Positions 59,096-64,000 of a stretch of DNA of 64,000 nt are shown in pieces. Below the pieces are notes generated by a model. The model searched no databases. It saw nothing but the letters and a program-made list of their open reading frames with translations, and had not been told where the DNA came from. The stretch is from Candidatus Krumholzibacteriota bacterium (lineage in GTDB: Bacteria; Krumholzibacteriota; Krumholzibacteriia; JAJRXK01): contig JAJDAC010000027.1 in assembly GCA_029262065.1 (NCBI GenBank), positions 372,001-436,000 on the forward strand, given 5' to 3'. The position numbers were made by a program, and so were the translations under genes. Every line of letters starts with the position of its first letter. Positions within the stretch are counted from its first letter, which is position 1.

Positions 59096-61791
59096 TAGCG
59101 CCTGGAGACTTCGAAGGCGCCTACGGCGAAGCTCTTCGCTTGGTAGAGGTCGCGCCAGATCGCGCTTTGGCCCGGGTCTCGCGATTCGGTTCGGAGCGCG
59201 GCTCCGAACTGGATACCGCTCAACACGCGCGGCTGCTTCGGCTCGAAGGACACTGCCGACTTCGGCAGGGGCGTTTTGGTCTGGCATCTGAACTGTACGA
59301 GTCTGCATTTGATGCTCAGGTTGCCGGCCACTTGAAAGAAGACGCGGGCCGAACCACGATTGCCTGGGTGGAAGCGCTCTCGCTTCACGGTTCCTTGACC
59401 CAGGCTCGTGCGGTGGCCGCCAAGGGAAGTCGCTGGATTCCGTCGGCCGACAAGCGTGCTCGGGGAGCATTGGCGACGAATCTGGGCAATGCCTACCACA
59501 ATGCTTATGACTACGTGCGAGCGCGGCGGTGCTATCGGCGTGCGTTGTCGTTGCTTGGCGAAGCGGGCGATCCTGGCGTATTCGCCCAGTACGGTTTGGC
59601 CATGGTCGATCTGCGCGAAGGGCATCTCTCACCGGCGCAATCTGGATTCGACCGCTGCATTCTGGACATGCAGGTCTTGGGGGCTACATCGTGGCAACAC
59701 CGCCCCGAGATTGGTCTTGCCACCATCGAGATCTATCGCGGCGACTGGAACGCGGGGCTGCATCGCCTCGACGCGGCGCGAGCGGTGTGCAAGCAGTCCG
59801 GCGATCAGCGAGCCCTGGCGCACATCGAGCGCGAGTCGGCCGAGCTGTTCGGTGCCCTGGGCGCTGAATCCCTGGCCATTCGTTCAGCCCTTCGGGCCTA
59901 CGGAATCTACGAAGACCTTGGGTTGAAACATGAAATCGCCGAATCGGCGTGGCTTCTCGCGCGTCTTCTCGCCACACAGGAATCGTTGGTCGACGCCGCC
60001 ACCTATCTGGAGAGGGCTCGAACGGTCTGGGCCTCGCTTTCCAACCACCGTGCTGTGTGGCGTGTGGCGTTGGAGGAGCAACGGCTGCTGATCGAAGTGG
60101 GTGCCCGTCAGAGCGTGGCCCCCACGCTGAGTCGATTGCAGATCCAGCTGGATCGCAGCGAGCCGAACGGGCTAGGGGCGGTTTGCCTTGCTCTGCGCTC
60201 TCGGGACCATCTCGAGAATCGTCGACTGGCGCATGCGATCCGTTTTGCCAAGCAAGCGCGTCGCAGAATGTCGACGGGTCGACATCGGGGTGAGCGGCCA
60301 AAGTTGGCTCTGGTGGTGGCCCGTGCCTACCAGGAGCAAGGTCTCAGGGCCAACGCGCTTCGTTGGTTGCGAACCGGAGTTGATGAGCTGGAAGTCGAGT
60401 TGCAGCAGTTTGGCGACGTGGCGTGGCGTCACGAGGTACCTGGCGCCCGGGATCCCATCTACGACACGGCCATTGAAATCCTGCTCAAAAGTGATTCTCC
60501 GGCGGCGACCTGCGCCGCGGTCAACCTGTTCTCGCGGGCTACTTCTCCGGCACTGCTGCACCAGCTCCTTTCCTCCGATGTCATGCCTCAGGTCCAGGGT
60601 CTGCGGGCGGCGTTGGATCGCTTGCGTGGCCGCCTGCTTCTGAATTCAAGTGACGACGACGGGACGCGCGGTGCTCACTTGCAGCGCGAGGCAGATCGCC
60701 TCGGAAGGAAGCTTCGGCTGGCTCTGGCTTCGAACTCGATCCACGGGGCGAAGTTGGACTCCTTGCGCGGTCTACAGGGATGGCAGGAAAAACTCGGGAG
60801 TGGTAGCAGCGTTGTAATGTACCAACGCCACGTTGCCGGGTGGCGCGCATTTCACATAACCCGAGATGGGGTGACCCGGGTTGCTCTGCCGTTAGCGGAA
60901 GCTGCCGTGGCGGAGCATGGACGTTCATTGCACCTGGTCATGGAAATTCTCGCCAGCGCGCCACCCTCACGCCGAAAATCGCTTCTCGATCGTACGCGCA
61001 ACGATGCTGCGAATGCTCTGAAGGGCCTCCGGGTCGCTCTTTGGGACCCCTTGCAAATAGAGTCGGGCAGGGTGGCGATCGTGGCCGACGGTGAGTTGCA
61101 CGAAACGCCGATCGAGAGCCTCGTCGATGGTGGTGGGAGCGGCATGCTTGGTCCGATCACCACTCGGGTGAGTCACCCCTCGTATCTGTTCGCAGCAAAT
61201 CGTGCACCCGCAAGCAGTGGTGATGCCGTTCTTCTTCACGGAGGAACCGCGGGCGCGCAGCATGAACTGGACGTCGTGCGACAAATCCTGCGAGCGTCGG
61301 AGCTTACGGTCAGAAGAACGGCCCAGTTCGATCAGCCAACCAAAAATGAATCGGCGCCCGCCGTGTTGCACGTGGCGGCGCACGGTGTGATTCACCGGAC
61401 CGAGCCCTACTTGTCGGGCTTGCAGCTTGGCCAGAGCTGGCTAGGGGCCGAAACCATTCGAAGCCGCCAGCTCGCGGGCAGTCTGGTATTTCTCTCCAGC
61501 TGTAGCTCTGGATGGTCGCGCCGTCTGCCTGGGCGCGAACTTCACGGCTGGATGAATCCGGCTCTGGCGTCGAAGGCTACGCAGGTCGTGCTGAGTTCGT
61601 GGCGTATTGATGACCATGGAGCAACCGCGTTTGCCCGCGAGTTCTATCGATCCTGGGCCCAGCATCGAGACGCGGCCGCCGCCGCGGCCGACGCGCGCCG
61701 GGCGCTGATCGCCGCGGGACACCACCCCTACACCTGGGCCGGCTTCCAGATAACCGACCTCACCAAATTCTCCTGCACGCCAAGTTCCTGA
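59092..61791 (+). CDS. Cytoplasmic TPR-CHAT protein (caspase-like peptidase), CHAT copy 3
   Basis: 899 residues from an ATG overlapping the previous stop by four bases. No signal peptide. TPR-like hairpins fill residues about 5-450 (ATNLGNAYHNAYDYVRARRCYRRALSLL; YGLAMVDLREGHLSPAQSGFDRCIL). The C-terminal CHAT domain has VLHVAAHGVIHR (His about 764) and VFLSSCSSGWSRR (Cys about 804); QVVLSSWRIDDHG and HHPYTWAGFQITD follow. The Cys motif SSCSSG is more divergent than in copies 1 and 2, but the dyad is intact. Followed after 24 bp by a subtilisin gene. Confidence 0.87.
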   Translation: MIAPGDFEGAYGEALRLVEVAPDRALARVSRFGSERGSELDTAQHARLLRLEGHCRLRQGRFGLASELYESAFDAQVAGHLKEDAGRTTIAWVEALSLHGSLTQARAVAAKGSRWIPSADKRARGALATNLGNAYHNAYDYVRARRCYRRALSLLGEAGDPGVFAQYGLAMVDLREGHLSPAQSGFDRCILDMQVLGATSWQHRPEIGLATIEIYRGDWNAGLHRLDAARAVCKQSGDQRALAHIERESAELFGALGAESLAIRSALRAYGIYEDLGLKHEIAESAWLLARLLATQESLVDAATYLERARTVWASLSNHRAVWRVALEEQRLLIEVGARQSVAPTLSRLQIQLDRSEPNGLGAVCLALRSRDHLENRRLAHAIRFAKQARRRMSTGRHRGERPKLALVVARAYQEQGLRANALRWLRTGVDELEVELQQFGDVAWRHEVPGARDPIYDTAIEILLKSDSPAATCAAVNLFSRATSPALLHQLLSSDVMPQVQGLRAALDRLRGRLLLNSSDDDGTRGAHLQREADRLGRKLRLALASNSIHGAKLDSLRGLQGWQEKLGSGSSVVMYQRHVAGWRAFHITRDGVTRVALPLAEAAVAEHGRSLHLVMEILASAPPSRRKSLLDRTRNDAANALKGLRVALWDPLQIESGRVAIVADGELHETPIESLVDGGGSGMLGPITTRVSHPSYLFAANRAPASSGDAVLLHGGTAGAQHELDVVRQILRASELTVRRTAQFDQPTKNESAPAVLHVAAHGVIHRTEPYLSGLQLGQSWLGAETIRSRQLAGSLVFLSSCSSGWSRRLPGRELHGWMNPALASKATQVVLSSWRIDDHGATAFAREFYRSWAQHRDAAAAAADARRALIAAGHHPYTWAGFQITDLTKFSCTPSS

Positions 61792-61815
61792 CCTCGTATT
61801 TCGGAAGGATCACCC

Positions 61816-63078
61816 ATGCGCATGCTTCTAACCCTATCTGTTCTCATGTTGACCCTTGGCTGTGGAGGAGTCGCCAGCGACCGACCCGAGCATCCCACGG
61901 CACCCAAGTCGATAGAGCAGCATCCCGGCAGCGGAGGAGTGGGTTCTATTCCACCGGAGCTGGAGCAGCTGTTTCCGCCGGACCAGGATGTCTACGTCGT
62001 CAGGCTTGCCCAGGACGCGAACGCGGTCACGGTGGCCAGTGAGTTGGGCCTACCATTGCTGGACTCGATAGCGGCCAACTACGCGTTGATGCAGGGTCCC
62101 GCCGACCCCAGCACCATCTTGGCTCATCCGGCCGTGTTGGATGTGGAAGAAAATCTCATGATGCAGGTGGCCGACGGTCAGGACCTCACCATGGGCTACC
62201 TGGAAGAAGACTTTGATCCGTTTCGATTGGTTGATCAGGCTGCCTTGCGAACCCTGAGAAGAAATGAATGGCCGGAGGGAGCGACCGGAGAGCGTCGCAC
62301 GGTTGCAGTGCTGGATACAGGCGTCGATCCCGATCACAGCCTATTTGCTGGACGATTGGTTCTAATACCGGAGACTTCCATGCTTACTTCCATCGCCGTG
62401 GCCGAGGGCATCGATGAAGATGGCGACGGACTTGTAGATGAAGGCGTGCACCACGGCACGCATGTGGCCGGCATCGTCGCGCAGGTTGCCCCGGACGCGA
62501 AGATCCTGCCGGTGCGCGTGCTCAACAGCGACGGGTTTGGATCGATCTACGACATCGTTCGGGGTCTGATGTACGTAAGGGAATTTGTAGGTGATCACGG
62601 TGGCATTGATGTCGTGAATCTCAGTCTTCGACTGAGCGCTTCGTCGTCGCTGTTCGATCATGTCATGGAACAGCTGACTGGTCAGGGCATCGTCGTCGTG
62701 GCGGCGGCCGGAAACTCCGAGCAGAGCGCCCCGTACTATCCGGCTTCATCGCAGTGGTCCACTGGTGTCTTGGCTACCGACAATCTCAATGCGGCCGCCG
62801 ACTTTTCCTGTGTAGGACGCAGGGTATCCATTGGGGCTCCAGGTACCGGCGTACTCAGCGCCATGCCCGACGAGAAGATGGCGGGGTTGAGTGGCACGTC
62901 CATGGCCACACCGGTCGTCAGCGCGCTTGTCGTGGTTGTACAAGAGTATTTCGATTTGTCAGCCTTCGCGGCCAAGGACTTCCTGCTTGCCGGCGGCTTT
63001 CCACTCGAGCAGACCAAGCATAGCGCGTACGGTCGGGCTGACCCATTTCGCACGTTCCAGAACCTGATCACACCGTAG
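61816..63078 (+). CDS. Subtilisin-like (S8) serine protease lipoprotein
   Basis: 420 residues. Lipobox MLTLGC (Cys about 16). An I9-like propeptide (about 55-115: DVYVVRLAQDANAVTVASELGLPLLDSIAANYALMQG) precedes the S8 domain with AVLDTGVDPDH (Asp167), HHGTHVAGI (His213), VVAAAGNSEQ (oxyanion Asn) and SGTSMATPVVSA (Ser362). All residues needed for activity are present. It would be anchored in the envelope. GGAAGGAT lies before the ATG; the 24-bp gap to the CHAT gene makes a shared mRNA likely. Confidence 0.92.
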   Translation: MRMLLTLSVLMLTLGCGGVASDRPEHPTAPKSIEQHPGSGGVGSIPPELEQLFPPDQDVYVVRLAQDANAVTVASELGLPLLDSIAANYALMQGPADPSTILAHPAVLDVEENLMMQVADGQDLTMGYLEEDFDPFRLVDQAALRTLRRNEWPEGATGERRTVAVLDTGVDPDHSLFAGRLVLIPETSMLTSIAVAEGIDEDGDGLVDEGVHHGTHVAGIVAQVAPDAKILPVRVLNSDGFGSIYDIVRGLMYVREFVGDHGGIDVVNLSLRLSASSSLFDHVMEQLTGQGIVVVAAAGNSEQSAPYYPASSQWSTGVLATDNLNAAADFSCVGRRVSIGAPGTGVLSAMPDEKMAGLSGTSMATPVVSALVVVVQEYFDLSAFAAKDFLLAGGFPLEQTKHSAYGRADPFRTFQNLITP

Positions 63079-63099
63079 ATACGCTCTGTTGCAACGCCA

Positions 63100-63126
63100 G
63101 GCCTCGGCGGATTTTCCGCCGAGGCC
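63100..63126. terminator. Bidirectional hairpin between S8 and CARDB genes
   Basis: GGCCTCGGCGG and CCGCCGAGGCC form a perfect 11-bp stem with an ATTTT loop between two convergent genes. No T tail on either strand. Confidence 0.6.
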
Positions 63127-63145
63127 CGAAGTCCTGCCATTTCTA

Positions 63146-63742
63146 CTAGCACTTGCAAGCGGTTACGATGGTGACGTTGTTGTTCTCTTTCGCTTCCACC
63201 ACGGTGTTCAGGCGATCGACCCAAGCCCCGACCTGAACGATCGAGCAACTGCCCGTACCGCCGCACGGTCCGGGGTAGTACGGATAGCTGATCGTCTGCG
63301 ATCCGCCGGCCGGAAGCTGCACGGGGATCAGAAGGTCGCCCAGGTTGCCGCCGGCCACGGACATGCTCAGGTGCGTCGTGTTCCTGGGCACCGCCGTGCC
63401 ACCGCGATTCGTCACCGTGACCTGGAAGAAGTACTGGGTGCCGCACTGGATTTCGAGCAGGGTGGGCCCGCAAAGACTGGTAGTCGATGACCAGGTGACG
63501 TTGGAAACCACCAGGTCGGGAAGGGCCAGCGAAGGTCCGCCGCCGTACGGCGGGACGTTGGGGTGAGGATCTACAGTGATGGTTGGGGGCGACTTCGCTG
63601 CCACGGTCTCTTCGGCAACGGGCTTGGGCGCCAGGGGACTTTCGGTGTCTGTGTCGCCACACGCCTGAATTGCGAAGAACGCGCCCGTCAAGAGTGACGC
63701 ACACAATACACCGCGCGCGATGGCCTGGAATTTCCGGCTCAT
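63146..63742 (-). CDS. CARDB-domain lipoprotein
   Basis: 198 residues. Lipobox FAIQAC (Cys about 28), an Ala/Pro/Glu spacer, then one CARDB (Ig-like) domain: LPDLVVSNVTWSS, TQYFFQVTVTNRGGTAVP, IPVQLPAGGSQTISYPYYPG, VDRLNTVVEAKENNNVTIV. CARDB modules are cell-adhesion or binding domains. Cysteines at LCGP, IQCG, PCGG, GSCS and CKC could pair. Converges on the S8 gene; its relation to that operon is uncertain. Confidence 0.82.
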   Translation of the reverse strand: MSRKFQAIARGVLCASLLTGAFFAIQACGDTDTESPLAPKPVAEETVAAKSPPTITVDPHPNVPPYGGGPSLALPDLVVSNVTWSSTTSLCGPTLLEIQCGTQYFFQVTVTNRGGTAVPRNTTHLSMSVAGGNLGDLLIPVQLPAGGSQTISYPYYPGPCGGTGSCSIVQVGAWVDRLNTVVEAKENNNVTIVTACKC

Positions 63743-63885
63743 ACCGAATACCTCCGGTTGAATGGTCGATCTAGCAAGGAAGAGCGACCGCGCGGTGCAC
63801 TCGTATCAAGAGAGGACGCGAGTCGTGCTCCTGATACAGATTTGTGCGCCGGCGCCCGGGTTGGTCGATTGCGGGCATACAAAAT

Positions 63886-63910
63886 CCCCGGAGGCACGAG
63901 ACCTCCGGGG
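63886..63910 (-). terminator. Rho-independent terminator for the partial minus-strand gene at the window end
   Basis: CCCCGGAGG and CCTCCGGGG form a 9-bp stem; read on the minus strand it is followed by ATTTTGT. It lies 33 bp beyond the stop at 63943. The rest of 63743-63942 holds no gene. Confidence 0.7.
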
Positions 63911-63942
63911 ACTGCAACTCGTCTGGATGTTCAGCAGTGGAG

Positions 63943-64000
63943 TTATTTCAACAACACCATCTTGCGCGTCTGCATTCCATCGGCGTTCATGAGCCGATAG
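63943..64000 (-). CDS. C-terminal end of a sorting-tail (FlgD/T9SS-type) surface protein, truncated by window edge
   Basis: Read on the minus strand, the last 18 residues are YRLMNADGMQTRKMVLLK followed by TAA, matching the final strand of the sorting tails of this window (for example YRLTTTDGETARKMLLVK at 55690). The rest of the gene lies outside the window. Confidence 0.75.
   Translation of the reverse strand, partial: YRLMNADGMQTRKMVLLK

Overview
The window reads as high-GC chromosomal DNA of an uncultured Gram-negative bacterium. Five complete genes and one partial gene end in a roughly 80-residue FlgD/T9SS-type sorting domain (PNPFNP ... YD.AGR.V.TL ... W.G.D ... G.Y), and lipoproteins, FG-GAP propellers and SdrD_B-like modules are abundant. 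This resembles the FCB-affiliated candidate phyla (Eisenbacteria, Krumholzibacteriota, Latescibacterota type), but that placement is an inference from gene content. No phage, insertion sequence or CRISPR array was seen. Layout: 1-8.5 kb holds a degenerate LytM (M23) domain with a bactofilin, an LTD-like exported protein, a GNAT-membrane fusion, an operon of HIT/esterase/DUF2461 genes, DUF1028, a sigma-like protein with a tail-anchored partner, and tRNA-Gln(TTG). From 9.0 to 16.9 kb lies a complete F1Fo ATP synthase operon (atpZ-I-B-E-F-H-A-G-D-C) with a recognisable promoter and terminator. From 17 to 26.5 kb there are a DegP-like protease, small lipoproteins and two large cell-surface proteins. 

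The second half is accessory and surface oriented. It includes: (i) a divergent ECF sigma/anti-sigma pair facing a TPR-CHAT lipoprotein (26.5-30.9 kb); (ii) DoxX, a lipoprotein, a membrane Ser/Thr kinase and an operon of secreted protein, BlaI-type repressor and M56 protease with a YHS-like tail (31-37 kb); (iii) a minor-pilin operon behind a candidate sigma-54 promoter, containing a pilin fused to SdrD_B-like and FG-GAP modules and ending in a hexahaem cytochrome with a sorting tail (37-45.2 kb); (iv) a second copy of the 31.7-kb lipoprotein module and an SdrD_B-repeat lipoprotein (45.2-49.4 kb); (v) an exported TPR-CHAT protein and more sorting-tail proteins, one made of four copies of an unrecognised Cys-rich module (49.5-57.9 kb); (vi) a tightly overlapping operon of ECF sigma factor, 151-residue protein, TPR-CHAT protein and subtilisin lipoprotein (58-63.1 kb). 

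The most striking theme is three different TPR-CHAT caspase-like proteins within 35 kb, all with intact His-Cys dyads. They are predicted to sit in three places (lipid-anchored, exported, cytoplasmic), and two of them are paired with dedicated ECF sigma factors. The operon at 58071-63078 is the best candidate for an undescribed system: a transcription factor, a small regulator or substrate, an intracellular CHAT peptidase and an envelope subtilase, three of them translationally coupled. A family of at least four identical 18-bp intergenic palindromes (ATGGGACCCGGGTCCCAT) and a duplicated lipoprotein module bounded by that palindrome on one side and an interleaved dyad on the other are the main non-coding signals.
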